DNA of 43,834 nt from Candidatus Thiopontia autotrophica (lineage in GTDB: Bacteria; Pseudomonadota; Gammaproteobacteria; GCF-002020875). The notes under the pieces were generated by a model that was not told the origin of the DNA, made no database searches, and saw nothing but the letters and a program-made list of their open reading frames with translations. A program made the translations under genes and the position numbers. The stretch lies in contig JACNFK010000029.1 of assembly GCA_014384675.1 (NCBI GenBank), positions 1 through 43,834 on the forward strand, given 5' to 3'. The number at the start of each line of letters is the position of its first letter. Position 1 is the stretch's first letter. Positions 1 through 8,632 of this stretch are shown here, piece after piece.

Positions 1-101
1 CCAACTACGGCTGCGCCCTCCATCTGGCAGAGGGTATGGAGATAGAGAGAACCCCAATTGAGGTTATCCACCCGGTAACACTACTTGCCCGCCAGCTGTA
101 A
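1..101 (+). CDS. 3' end of an unidentified gene (partial)
   Basis: An open frame enters from the left edge (first full codon at base 3) and ends at a TAA at 99-101, giving 32 residues that end in VIHPVTLLARQL. The piece is too short for me to place in a family. It reads toward prk, whose start is 116 bases downstream, so it could be the preceding gene of the same transcript or an unrelated neighbour. The adjoining sequence shows no strong terminator. Confidence 0.5.
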   Translation, partial: NYGCALHLAEGMEIERTPIEVIHPVTLLARQL

Positions 102-180
102 TGGGGTCAGAGGATGGACGGAGAGGCCAACTGACGGTAGAATTGCAGAATCATTTTGTACGCAGGGAGGCGTGCGGTAG

Positions 181-211
181 CTACTCCTCCTCCGACCAAA
201 CCCAGGAGTAG
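181..211 (+). promoter_or_regulatory. Hairpin that would occlude the prk ribosome-binding site
   Basis: CTACTCCT (181-188) is perfectly complementary to AGGAGTAG (204-211), with a 15-nt loop between. The right arm contains the whole AGGAG Shine-Dalgarno sequence (204-208) of prk, whose ATG is at 218. If this 8-bp stem forms in the mRNA it would block ribosome access, so it is a candidate for translational control. The rest of 102-217 shows no convincing promoter. Confidence 0.45.
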
Positions 212-217
212 ATAAAT

Positions 218-1108
218 ATGTCAGCAAAACATCCAGTTGTTGCGATCACCGGTTCCTCCGGTGCCGGTACCACCACAGTAAAACGTGCCTTTGAGCACAT
301 TTTCACCAGAGAGAATCTAAATGCTATGGTGGTTGAGGGTGATAGCTACCACCGCTATGATCGCGCTGCAATGAAGGAGAAGGTTGCTGAAGAGGAGACG
401 AAGGGCAACAAATCATTCAGCCACTTTGGACCGGACGCCAACCACTTTGATCTGCTTGCGGACAATTTCAGGGCCTATGGCGAGAGTGGTGAGTGTGATC
501 GCCGCTACTATCTTCATAGTGATGAGGAGGCTGCCGAGCACAACGGTCGCCTTGGCACGGAGCTTACTCCTGGCCAATTCACCCCCTGGGAGAAGGTTGG
601 TGCAGGTACAGATCTTCTCTTCTATGAGGGTCTGCATGGTCTGGTCAAGAGTGATGATGTGGATGTTGCCAGCCAGGTAGATCTCGGTATCGGTGTGGTC
701 CCTATTGTGAACCTGGAGTGGATTCAGAAGATCCACCGTGACAATGCAGAGCGTGGGTACTCTGAAGAGGTGATTGTAGACACCATCCTGCGCCGCATGC
801 CTGACTATGTGAACCACATCACCCCTCAGTTCTCCGAGACTGATATCAATTTTCAGCGTGTATCTACTGTAGATACCTCAAACCCGTTTATTGCACGTGA
901 TATCCCGACACCGGATGAGAGCTTTATCGTTATCCGCTTCAAGGACCCTGCAAAGCACAATATCGATTTCTCTTACCTGCTGGATATGCTTCAGGACTCA
1001 TTTATGTCCCGCCGTAATACTATTGTGATCCCCGGGGTGAAGATGGGCTTTGCGATGGAGATTATCCTGGCTCCAATTATCCACAACATGATGGGGCTAC
1101 GCGGGTAG
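218..1108 (+). CDS. prk: Phosphoribulokinase, proteobacterial class I (PrkB type)
   Basis: Phosphorylates ribulose 5-phosphate with ATP to ribulose 1,5-bisphosphate, the CO2 acceptor of the Calvin cycle. The 296-residue length matches the octameric proteobacterial class (about 290). The Walker A loop GSSGAGTTT is at residues 12-20. EGDSYHRYDR follows near residue 40, FYEGLHG near 136 and VPIVNLEWIQK near 162, all family signatures. The start is fixed by AGGAG at 204-208, 9 bases before the ATG. It converges on argB with 11 bases between stop codons. PrkB homologues also occur in bacteria without RuBisCO, so the enzyme alone does not prove CO2 fixation. Confidence 0.95.
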   Translation: MSAKHPVVAITGSSGAGTTTVKRAFEHIFTRENLNAMVVEGDSYHRYDRAAMKEKVAEEETKGNKSFSHFGPDANHFDLLADNFRAYGESGECDRRYYLHSDEEAAEHNGRLGTELTPGQFTPWEKVGAGTDLLFYEGLHGLVKSDDVDVASQVDLGIGVVPIVNLEWIQKIHRDNAERGYSEEVIVDTILRRMPDYVNHITPQFSETDINFQRVSTVDTSNPFIARDIPTPDESFIVIRFKDPAKHNIDFSYLLDMLQDSFMSRRNTIVIPGVKMGFAMEIILAPIIHNMMGLRG

Positions 1109-1119
1109 CAGGGTGAAAC

Positions 1120-2022
<903 letters not shown>

Positions 2023-2036
2023 TTACCACTGTTGGT

Positions 2037-2211
2037 TAAGGAAGCTCTGATCAGGTCACCTCATGACCCAACCGGATCTCCCTCACAAGTTATCCTGTGG
2101 GGGAAGGATTGTGTTTCAGTATATCACCGAATTGGTAAAGCGAGAACAGAGGCATGAATCCTTGTGAATCCAAATCCCTGCACGACCATCATGCCCCCTG
2201 GTGAGAAATGC
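2037..2211 (-). repeat. Dispersed intergenic repeat, copy A (most complete)
   Basis: This fills most of the algC-argB gap. Read on the minus strand, the left end GCATTTCTCACCAGGGGGC (2211-2193) begins 3 bases after the algC stop and recurs exactly at 7073-7091. The right part, CCCCCACAGGATAACTTGTG followed by a GGGAGATC box and an AGCTTCCTTA end, recurs with few changes at 17152-17193. A central CACAAGGATTCATGC resembles CGCAAGGATTTATAC at 17091-17105. No open frame of interest lies inside. It looks like a non-autonomous mobile element or REP-like unit; I do not recognise the family. Confidence 0.6.
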
Positions 2212-2214
2212 TGG

Positions 2215-3591
2215 CTAAAATGGGAGCTCAAGGTCTGGCTGTACTTTCAGCAGCTCCTTGCGGAATGCATCCTGCACCTGTCTGATATCATCCTCACTAT
2301 CTGCCTCAAAGCGGAGCACCAGAACCGGGGTTGTATTTGATGGCCGCACCAGACCCCAGCCATTTGGATAATCTGCACGCACCCCATCAATACTGTTTAC
2401 CTCTGCGCCATCAAATGTTGCCTGCTGTTTCAGCTGCTCCATAAACGCATAGTGTTCACCCTCGGCAAACTGAATATTAAGCTCCGGGGTATTTACCGTA
2501 TCCGGCAGATCTCCAAATATATCCTCTGTTGAGCGCTCTGTTGCCGACACTATCTCAAGCAGTCTTGCTGCGGTGTAGAGGGCATCATCAAAGCCATACC
2601 AACGCTCCTTGAAAAAGATATGTCCACTCATCTCGCCAGCAAGAAGCGCGCCACTCTCTTTTAGTTTTTTCTTGATAAAAGAGTGTCCAGTCTTCCACAT
2701 GGTAGGAACACCACCAGCCTGACTGATGATCTCTGGCAGATTGCGGGTACACTTCACATCATAGATCACCTCACCACCAGGATTCCGCGCCAGAATATCC
2801 TGGGCGTAGAGCATCATTTGGCGATCCGGGAAGATCAGATTTCCTGCAGAGTCGATTACCCCCAACCTGTCGCCATCCCCATCAAAGGCAAGACCGAGAT
2901 CCGCACCGCTCTGCAGAACCTGCTCTCTCAGTTCGGCAACATTTTCCGGCTTGCTGGGGTCAGGATGGTGGTTGGGGAAGGTGCCATCTACCTCACAGTA
3001 GAGTTCTGTCACCTCACAGCCAAGCTCACGAAGCAATTTTGGTGCAACCCCACCGGCAACTCCATTGCCACAGTCAACAACCAGTTTAAGTGGGCGGCCA
3101 ATCTTGATGTCACTAATTACACGCTGGATGTAGTCACTCTGGATATCCATCTGGTGCAGAGAACCGCTACCAGTCAGCAGATCACCATCAACAATACGGT
3201 GACGTATATTCTGAATGGCATCGGCAGAGAGGGTCTCACCAGCTGCAACGATCTTTAGTCCATTGTAGTCGGGCGGATTGTGGCTTCCGGTAACTGCCAC
3301 GCAGGATGATGCCCTGAGGTGAACTGCACCAAAGTAGATCATCGGTGTTGGAGCCTGACCTATATCGATCACCTCCATCCCTGAGTGTTGTAGTCCTCGC
3401 ATTAGTGCAGACTGCAGAGACGGGCCAGAGAGGCGCCCATCACGGCCCACCACAATGGTTTTTGCTCCACGGAGCTGGCTCTCACTCCCTACTGCCTGGC
3501 CGATCTTCTCAACCACATCTTCAGTCAGGGTCTCATCAACAATCCCTCTGATGTCATAGGCACGAAAAATTGACTCCGGAATATTAACCAT
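2215..3591 (-). CDS. algC: Phosphomannomutase/phosphoglucomutase
   Basis: Interconverts 1- and 6-phosphates of mannose and glucose, supplying precursors for lipopolysaccharide and exopolysaccharide. The protein shows TGSHNPPDYNG (catalytic phosphoserine loop), DGDGDRLGV (Mg site), GEMSGHIFF (sugar-binding loop) and RPSNTTPVLVLR (phosphate-binding loop), in the usual order for the four-domain family. I chose the ATG at 3591 (MVNIPESIFRAYDIRG) because it starts on the conserved FRAYDIRG motif and lies 4 bases after the dut stop. A longer frame would run back into dut without conserved sequence. Length 458 residues, typical. Probably coupled to dut. Confidence 0.93.
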   Translation of the reverse strand: MVNIPESIFRAYDIRGIVDETLTEDVVEKIGQAVGSESQLRGAKTIVVGRDGRLSGPSLQSALMRGLQHSGMEVIDIGQAPTPMIYFGAVHLRASSCVAVTGSHNPPDYNGLKIVAAGETLSADAIQNIRHRIVDGDLLTGSGSLHQMDIQSDYIQRVISDIKIGRPLKLVVDCGNGVAGGVAPKLLRELGCEVTELYCEVDGTFPNHHPDPSKPENVAELREQVLQSGADLGLAFDGDGDRLGVIDSAGNLIFPDRQMMLYAQDILARNPGGEVIYDVKCTRNLPEIISQAGGVPTMWKTGHSFIKKKLKESGALLAGEMSGHIFFKERWYGFDDALYTAARLLEIVSATERSTEDIFGDLPDTVNTPELNIQFAEGEHYAFMEQLKQQATFDGAEVNSIDGVRADYPNGWGLVRPSNTTPVLVLRFEADSEDDIRQVQDAFRKELLKVQPDLELPF

Positions 3592-3595
3592 TCTG

Positions 3596-4051
3596 TCAGC
3601 TCTTGCCGGTATGGCCAAAACCACCGGCACCACGCTCTGAGGTGTCAAATTCTTCAACCACCTCAAACTCTGCCTGGATTACCGGCACAAATACCATCTG
3701 GGCAATACGCTCGCCCGGCTCAATGGTGAAGGTGGTATCACCACGATTCCAGCAGGAGACAAATACCTGACCCTGATAGTCCGAGTCAATCAGCCCCACC
3801 AGATTACCGAGCACCACCCCATGTTTGTGGCCCAGACCTGAACGAGGCAACAGAGTAGCAGCCATCTCTCGATCATCCATATGGATTGCGATACCGCTTG
3901 GGATCAGCTCGGTCTGCCCAGGCTTCAGCTCAAGCGGTGCATCAATACAGGCCCGCAGATCCATTCCTGCCGAACCATCTGTAGCGTAGTGCGGCAGAGG
4001 ATATTCTCCACCAATACGGCTGTCCAAAATCTTCAACTCAACTTTTTTCAT
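3596..4051 (-). CDS. dut: Deoxyuridine 5'-triphosphate nucleotidohydrolase (dUTPase)
   Basis: Hydrolyses dUTP to dUMP and pyrophosphate, keeping uracil out of DNA and feeding dTMP synthesis. The 151 residues match the trimeric family. Signature motifs are present: GSAGMDLRA near residue 27, [10 protein letters not shown] near 69, [10 protein letters not shown] near 85, [10 protein letters not shown] near 114 and the C-terminal [10 protein letters not shown] glycine-rich arm. It sits in the common coaBC-dut-algC order, 21 bases downstream of the coaBC stop and 4 bases before algC, so the three genes are almost certainly one operon. Confidence 0.96.
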   Translation of the reverse strand: MKKVELKILDSRIGGEYPLPHYATDGSAGMDLRACIDAPLELKPGQTELIPSGIAIHMDDREMAATLLPRSGLGHKHGVVLGNLVGLIDSDYQGQVFVSCWNRGDTTFTIEPGERIAQMVFVPVIQAEFEVVEEFDTSERGAGGFGHTGKS

Positions 4052-4072
4052 CTTATCTTCCGTGACTGTTTG

Positions 4073-5290
4073 TTATCTTGTATTACCCACATCCGCAATC
4101 AGCTGGAGCAGTTGCCTCGCCAGCTGGCTCTTGTTGGTGCGCTCCAGCTCGGCCCTCCCGCCTTCCCACAACAGGGTGAGTGCATTTTCATCAGTATCAA
4201 ACCCCGTATCCCTGTTACCAACCAGATTTGCTGCAACCATATCAACCCCCTTGGATATGCGTTTCTGCTCGCCATTTGTGGTCAGGTTTTCTGTCTCTGC
4301 CGCAAACCCGACGGTAAATGGGGGCTCTTCTCGTGATGCAACCTCGGCGAGAATATCACGATTTTTTATCAATCTTAGCTCTATCTCGTCTGCACTCTTT
4401 TTGATCTTCTCTGTTGCCATATCTACAGGCCTATAGTCAGCAACAGCGGCCGTTGCAATAAATATTGTTGCCCCCTCAACCTCCCGGGCAACAGCCTGAG
4501 CCATCTCTTCGGCACTCTCCACATCAACCCTGCGGACACTGCGTGGAGTCTCCAGCGAAACCGGTCCCGCCACCATGGTTACTGCAGCACCCGCATCTAC
4601 CGCCGCCCGGGCAATGGCAAACCCCATCTTTCCAGAGCTGCGATTGGTGAGAAAACGGACAGGATCCAGCGGCTCTCTGGTTGGCCCTGCAGTTATCAGC
4701 ACCCGCTCTCCCTGTAGAATGCCTGTCTCGAACTGTTCCGCAATAGTATTGGCCAATATCTCTGGCTCTACCATTCGTCCTGGACCCACATCACCACAGG
4801 CCTGCTCCCCACTATCTGGTCCAACAATCTTCACACCATGAGCACTAAGAACCTTGATATTCTGTTGCGTAGCAGGATCAAGCCACATCTGTTCATTCAT
4901 TGACGGCGCAATCAGCTGTGGGGATTTGGTCGCAAGAGAGATGGCAGTCATCAGGTCATCAGCCCTTCCTGTTGCATGACGGGCAATAAAATCTGCAGTT
5001 GCCGGGGCGATCGTGACAAGGTCAGCCCAACGGGCCAGCTCTATGTGCCCCATCCCGGCCTCTGCACCGGGGTCCAACAGATCTCTGTGTACCGGATTCC
5101 CTGAGAGCGCCTGAAAGGTAAGCGCCCCAACAAACTTCTCTGCAGCCCTGGTCATTACAACCCTTACCTCTGCACCTGATTTCACAAGGATACGAACCAG
5201 CTCCGCACTTTTATATGCGGCAATACCACCGGTCACCCCCAAGAGGATTCTGCGGTTTTGCAGGTTCAGAAGAGTTGGTCTGTTTTTCAT
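4073..5290 (-). CDS. coaBC: Bifunctional phosphopantothenoylcysteine synthetase/decarboxylase
   Basis: Carries out two consecutive steps of coenzyme A synthesis: CTP-dependent joining of cysteine to 4'-phosphopantothenate (CoaB, C-terminal half) and FMN-dependent decarboxylation (CoaC, N-terminal half). CoaC signatures are VTGGIAAYK near residue 20, MGHIELARWAD with the catalytic histidine near 80, and APSMNEQMW. CoaB signatures are ITAGPTREPLDPVRFLTNRS near 200 and the EKIKK lysine motif. Length 405 residues, normal. The ATG at 5290 lies only 8 bases downstream of a TATAAT box, so the transcript may be leaderless or nearly so. First gene of the coaBC-dut-algC operon. Confidence 0.95.
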   Translation of the reverse strand: MKNRPTLLNLQNRRILLGVTGGIAAYKSAELVRILVKSGAEVRVVMTRAAEKFVGALTFQALSGNPVHRDLLDPGAEAGMGHIELARWADLVTIAPATADFIARHATGRADDLMTAISLATKSPQLIAPSMNEQMWLDPATQQNIKVLSAHGVKIVGPDSGEQACGDVGPGRMVEPEILANTIAEQFETGILQGERVLITAGPTREPLDPVRFLTNRSSGKMGFAIARAAVDAGAAVTMVAGPVSLETPRSVRRVDVESAEEMAQAVAREVEGATIFIATAAVADYRPVDMATEKIKKSADEIELRLIKNRDILAEVASREEPPFTVGFAAETENLTTNGEQKRISKGVDMVAANLVGNRDTGFDTDENALTLLWEGGRAELERTNKSQLARQLLQLIADVGNTR

Positions 5291-5298
5291 GATAGAAA

Positions 5299-5329
5299 AT
5301 TATACGCTAATGGCAATGTATCTATTCAA
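5299..5329 (-). promoter_or_regulatory. Probable coaBC promoter
   Basis: On the minus strand a perfect TATAAT (5304-5299) follows TTGAAT (5329-5324). The spacer is 19 bases, which is long, so the -35 assignment is weak. Transcription would start about 2 bases before the coaBC ATG at 5290, leaving no room for a Shine-Dalgarno sequence. Confidence 0.5.
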
Positions 5330-5455
5330 CTCACCTCTGAAATTCGCCATATCTTTGTTAGAAAATAGCCATTTATCCGTATACACTCATACTTTCTGTC
5401 TCGATATGACGGATCTCAGAGGCAATCTCGACAGATACAACCTGGTACTGAATAC

Positions 5456-6133
5456 ATGACAATCAAGGATTGGCCTGAAGGTGAACGACCAAGAGAAAAA
5501 CTGCTGGAGCGGGGCGCAGAGTCTCTCTCCGATGCTGAGCTTTTGGCTATTTTTCTACGCACAGGGGTAAAGGGCAAATCAGCGGTTGATCTTGCCCGTG
5601 ATCTACTCGACCACTTCGGAGGGCTTCGACAACTGCTGGAGGCCAACCGGGATCAGTTCTGTGCCGCCAAGGGTTTGGGTGATGCAAAGTATGTTCAGCT
5701 CCAGGCCACTATGGAGATATCATCCCGACACCTGAAGGCACAACTAGTCAAAGAGGATGTGATAACAAACCCACAATTGACCAGACGCTATCTCAGCAGT
5801 CGCCTGCGAGGCTATCCTCATGAGGCATTTGGAGTGCTGTTTCTGGATAACAGACATCAGATCATCACCTTCGAGATCCTCTTTACCGGCACTATTGATG
5901 GTGCCTCTGTGCACCCAAGAGAGGTCGTGCGCAGTGCCATGAACCACAATGCAGCAGCTCTGATTTGTGCCCATAACCACCCATCCGGAGCTGCCGAGCC
6001 AAGCCGGGCTGACCGTGATATTACCGAGAGATTACGGGATGCACTTGGGCTGATTGATGTCCGTCTGCTTGACCATGTCATTGTAGGGGATGGTGAATCA
6101 ACCACGTCGCTGGCTGAACTTGGCTGGATCTGA
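5456..6133 (+). CDS. radC: RadC/MPN-domain protein (DNA-repair-associated family)
   Basis: A 225-residue RadC protein: an N-terminal helix-hairpin-helix-like region (about residues 20-75) and a C-terminal JAB1/MPN metalloprotease-like domain. The metal motif [18 protein letters not shown], near residue 172, supplies two histidines and an aspartate. The cellular role of chromosomal RadC is not settled, and the old link to radiation repair has been questioned. It is divergent from coaBC, a common arrangement in this class. Its TGA overlaps the ATG of the following pilin gene (TGATG at 6131-6135), implying co-translation. The upstream ribosome-binding site is poor. Confidence 0.93.
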   Translation: MTIKDWPEGERPREKLLERGAESLSDAELLAIFLRTGVKGKSAVDLARDLLDHFGGLRQLLEANRDQFCAAKGLGDAKYVQLQATMEISSRHLKAQLVKEDVITNPQLTRRYLSSRLRGYPHEAFGVLFLDNRHQIITFEILFTGTIDGASVHPREVVRSAMNHNAAALICAHNHPSGAAEPSRADRDITERLRDALGLIDVRLLDHVIVGDGESTTSLAELGWI

Positions 6134-6684
6134 TGCGAGGTTTTACCTTGCCGGAACTGCTGATCACACTGGCACTTTTGGCAATTGTCCTTAGCCAACT
6201 GACACCTGACCTATCAACCATTCTGCAACAAAACCGGGCCTATTCTGTTGCCACAGAGTTTAGTCGAGAGCTGCAACTAACTCGTAATGAGGCGATCAAA
6301 CGCAACCGCAAGGTGACGCTCTGCAAGAGTAGCAGTGGTGACGACTGTAACAGCTCAGACCAGTGGGAGTCGGGGTGGATCATGTTTGAGAATTCTGATG
6401 GAGATGGCAAAGTTGATGCTGTTGATATTGTATTGCGAACTCATGGCACTCTACCTGTTGGTATTACCCTGCGTGGCATAGGAAACTTCAAAAACAGAGT
6501 CACCTATAAACCGACCGGAGATTCCACCAGCTTCAGCCGGCTGGTGATATGCAGCGACAACCAGCTGGAGGGGGCGCAGGTCATCTACATCAACAGTACC
6601 GGGCGTATTCGCATTGCAGACGATGGTGATGGTGACGGCATTCCGGAGGATAGTAGTGGGAACAACATCAGTAGCTGCGGATAG
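6133..6684 (+). CDS. Minor type IV pseudopilin, GspH/FimT family
   Basis: A 183-residue prepilin-like protein. A very short leader (MRG) precedes the FTLPELLITLALLAIV hydrophobic segment, with the Glu at mature position 5 required for processing by PilD. The region from about residue 40 (ATEFSRELQLTRNEAIKRN) is the classic GspH/FimT signature, followed by a cysteine-containing globular domain with aspartate-rich loops (DGDGKVDAVD, DDGDGDGIPED). FimT-type minor pilins sit in the pilus-initiating tip complex and in some species take part in DNA uptake. Translation is probably coupled to radC through the TGATG overlap. The prepilin peptidase pilD lies 3 kb downstream. Confidence 0.88.
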   Translation: MRGFTLPELLITLALLAIVLSQLTPDLSTILQQNRAYSVATEFSRELQLTRNEAIKRNRKVTLCKSSSGDDCNSSDQWESGWIMFENSDGDGKVDAVDIVLRTHGTLPVGITLRGIGNFKNRVTYKPTGDSTSFSRLVICSDNQLEGAQVIYINSTGRIRIADDGDGDGIPEDSSGNNISSCG

Positions 6685-7069
6685 GGGAGGATTCACTCTT
6701 ATCGAGATGGTGATTGCATTGGCAATTATCGCCATACTTATGGCTGTCTCTCTGCCTAGTTACGAGGAGCAGATGGTTCAGGGCAGACGCAGTGACGGCA
6801 CTACCGCATTGACCATCTTCTCCCAGCGGATGGAACGGTATTTTCTGGAGAATGGCAGCTACAGTGGGGCAACCACCTCCATCTACAAGAGTACGTCAGA
6901 CAACGAATATTACCTATTATCAGTAACCACTACAGGAGAGAGTTACCAACTACTGGCAACAGCAACCGGAATCCAGGCTGGTGATGCGGTTTGCGGCAAT
7001 CTTACTCTCAACGAGAAGGGTGAACGCGGGATTACCGGGTCTGGTAGTGCGATTGATTGCTGGCATTAA
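6656..7069 (+). CDS. Type IV pilin-like protein, PilE family
   Basis: The start chosen is the GTG at 6656, because GGAGGA (6645-6650) lies 5 bases before it. This gives a 137-residue protein with a 12-residue leader ending in GG, then FTLIEMVIALAIIAILMAV, the type III prepilin signal with Glu5. The next segment, PSYEEQMVQGRRSDGTTAL, is typical of PilE-like minor pilins. Two C-terminal cysteines (AVCGN and IDCWH) could form the D-region disulfide. The gene overlaps the end of the FimT-like gene by 29 bases. A longer frame from a TTG at 6614 has no good ribosome-binding site. It may be a minor pilin rather than the major subunit. Confidence 0.85.
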   Translation: MGTTSVAADRGGFTLIEMVIALAIIAILMAVSLPSYEEQMVQGRRSDGTTALTIFSQRMERYFLENGSYSGATTSIYKSTSDNEYYLLSVTTTGESYQLLATATGIQAGDAVCGNLTLNEKGERGITGSGSAIDCWH

Positions 7070-7072
7070 CCC

Positions 7073-7206
7073 GCATTTCTCACCAGGGGGCGCGATGATC
7101 GCTCTGTCCATCCAGCCGGTTGCGACCAAGAGGGTCCACAATCGAGCGACAGATGGATCTGCCTGAGCGATCTGCATGGTCAGAATAACCATCAGGTTTT
7201 AACCAA
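7073..7206 (+). repeat. Dispersed intergenic repeat, copy with internal hairpins
   Basis: Begins 3 bases after the pilin stop with GCATTTCTCACCAGGGGGC (7073-7091), identical to the left end of copy A after algC. It contains an 8-bp inverted repeat GATCGCTC (7097-7104)/GAGCGATC (7165-7172) and a smaller apical hairpin (GACC-AAGAG-GGTC). CCACAATCGAGCGACA (7136-7151) is, with one mismatch, the reverse complement of 17028-17043. TTAACCAAC near 7199-7207 also occurs at the far end of copy A. Together these suggest a mosaic repeat unit, possibly also serving as a 3' end structure for the pilin mRNA. Confidence 0.55.
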
Positions 7207-7212
7207 CCGTAA

Positions 7213-8145
7213 TTATCTTAACTCAGCCGGAAGCGGAAAGAATACATCCTCATCTTCCATATTTGACTCCCCACCCCACTCTGCTCCCAGCTGCTTCAGG
7301 CGCTCAATTACACCTTCTACCAGAACCTCGGGAGCAGATGCCCCCGCGGAGACACCGACACAGTCAACGTGATCAAACCACTCTGACTGAATCTCGTCTG
7401 CTCGATCAATCAGATATGAGGTTGTACCTGATGATTCTGCAATCTCTCGCAGACGGTTGGAGTTGGAGCTGTTGGCGGATCCCACAACCAGCACAACCTC
7501 ACATCTGGATGAGAGCTCCTTGATTGCATTTTGACGGTTCTGGGTTGCATAGCAGATATCGTCACTCTTGGGACCCTGCAGTAACGGGAAGCGCGCTCTC
7601 AGAGCATCAATTATCTCTGCTGCATCGTCCATCGAGAGGGTGGTCTGAGTCGCATAGGAGAGAGTATCCGGGTTATCGATATGCAATTTTCCTACCGTCC
7701 TGACACTGTCTACAAGATGAATCTTGTCCTGCCTGTTTTCCGGGTATCGTCCCATAGTACCCTCCACCTCCGGGTGGCCGGCATGGCCGATCAACACAAC
7801 CTCTCTCCTCTCCCTGGCATTACGAGTAATCTGTAGATGAACTTTGGTAACCAGGGGACAGGTTGCGTCAAAGACCTTTAGCCCGCGCTCTTCTGCCTCT
7901 CTCTCTACAGCAGTGGATACTCCGTGTGCACTAAAAATCAGACGTCCGCCAGTGGGGACCTCACTAATCTCCTGGATAAAGACCGCCCCTTTGGAGTGGA
8001 GCTGATCTACCACATAACGGTTATGTACCACCTCATGGCGTACATATATGGGGGCACCAAAACGTTGTAATGCCTGCTCCACAATGGCAATTGCGCGCTC
8101 TACCCCTGCACAAAATCCACGTGGTCGAGCCAGCTCAATTCTCAT
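7213..8145 (-). CDS. ispH: 4-Hydroxy-3-methylbut-2-enyl diphosphate reductase
   Basis: Last enzyme of the non-mevalonate (MEP) isoprenoid pathway, making IPP and DMAPP at a [4Fe-4S] cluster. The three cluster cysteines are visible: GFCAGVERA near residue 12, [12 protein letters not shown] near 95 and [11 protein letters not shown] near 196. [13 protein letters not shown] and the [13 protein letters not shown] segment are also present. The ATG at 8145 ([14 protein letters not shown]) gives 310 residues, the normal size; upstream in-frame sequence belongs to fkpB in another frame. Overlap with the fkpB end is 11 bases, matching the fkpB-ispH pairing in E. coli and implying translational coupling. 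Confidence 0.96.
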   Translation of the reverse strand: MRIELARPRGFCAGVERAIAIVEQALQRFGAPIYVRHEVVHNRYVVDQLHSKGAVFIQEISEVPTGGRLIFSAHGVSTAVEREAEERGLKVFDATCPLVTKVHLQITRNARERREVVLIGHAGHPEVEGTMGRYPENRQDKIHLVDSVRTVGKLHIDNPDTLSYATQTTLSMDDAAEIIDALRARFPLLQGPKSDDICYATQNRQNAIKELSSRCEVVLVVGSANSSNSNRLREIAESSGTTSYLIDRADEIQSEWFDHVDCVGVSAGASAPEVLVEGVIERLKQLGAEWGGESNMEDEDVFFPLPAELR

Positions 8146-8611
8146 CAATCTCTCCACTGCGCTCTCTGATGGATATAACCTCAATCTCAAATCGTAGATC
8201 TCTGCCTGCCAGAGGGTGATTGAAATCAACCAGAACACCGTCACTACTCTCTTTAACCACAGTTGCAGGAAGCTGCTCACCTGATGGAGACTCAAAGGAG
8301 AAGACCATTCCCGGGGCAAGCTCCAGGGAGCTATCGAATTCCGTTCTGGAGATAGTATGAAGCAGTTCATGATCCGGAGCCCCAAAAGCATCCTCTGCAC
8401 CAACCAGGAAGCTCTCTCTGGCCCCAGCCACCAGCCCCAACAGAAGGTGCTCCAGCCCTGTAATCAGTGAACCATCTCCTGTCACAAAAATAAATGGATC
8501 CTCCCTGGATGCACTATCAACCTCCGTGCCATCTGCCATTGAGAGGGTATAGGCTAGCGCAACCTCTGTGCCAGAACTTATAACTGCTCTGTTTTTTTCT
8601 TGATCTTCCAT
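8135..8611 (-). CDS. fkpB: FKBP-type peptidyl-prolyl isomerase, SlpA/FkpB type
   Basis: Cytoplasmic prolyl isomerase/chaperone with an insert-in-flap domain. The FKBP core has [17 protein letters not shown] and [17 protein letters not shown]. The flap contains [18 protein letters not shown], and the end shows [19 protein letters not shown], a signature of this subfamily. Two ATGs are possible, 8617 and 8611. I chose 8611 (158 residues) because the TATACT box at 8623-8618 would start transcription almost exactly there. It is the first gene of the fkpB-ispH operon and diverges from pilC. Confidence 0.9.
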   Translation of the reverse strand: MEDQEKNRAVISSGTEVALAYTLSMADGTEVDSASREDPFIFVTGDGSLITGLEHLLLGLVAGARESFLVGAEDAFGAPDHELLHTISRTEFDSSLELAPGMVFSFESPSGEQLPATVVKESSDGVLVDFNHPLAGRDLRFEIEVISIRERSGEIDEN

Positions 8612-8632
8612 CTGCATAGTATACTGCACTGA
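8611..8632. promoter_or_regulatory. Symmetric bidirectional -10 element between fkpB and pilC
   Basis: AGTATACT at 8618-8625 is a perfect 8-bp palindrome, so TATACT is read on both strands (8620-8625 on plus, 8623-8618 on minus). The pilC ATG starts at 8632 and an fkpB ATG starts at 8611, each 10.5 bp from the palindrome centre, where transcription from each -10 should begin. No Shine-Dalgarno sequence precedes either ATG. This implies divergent, possibly leaderless transcripts. The -35 elements are weak; TTGATC at 8600-8605 is too close for the plus strand. Confidence 0.5.

Noticed and set aside
2090-2106. TTATCC sequences in the repeats as possible DnaA boxes or an origin
   Set aside because: TTATCCTGTG departs from the DnaA consensus TTATCCACA, and the sequence is part of a dispersed repeat with no cluster of boxes nearby.
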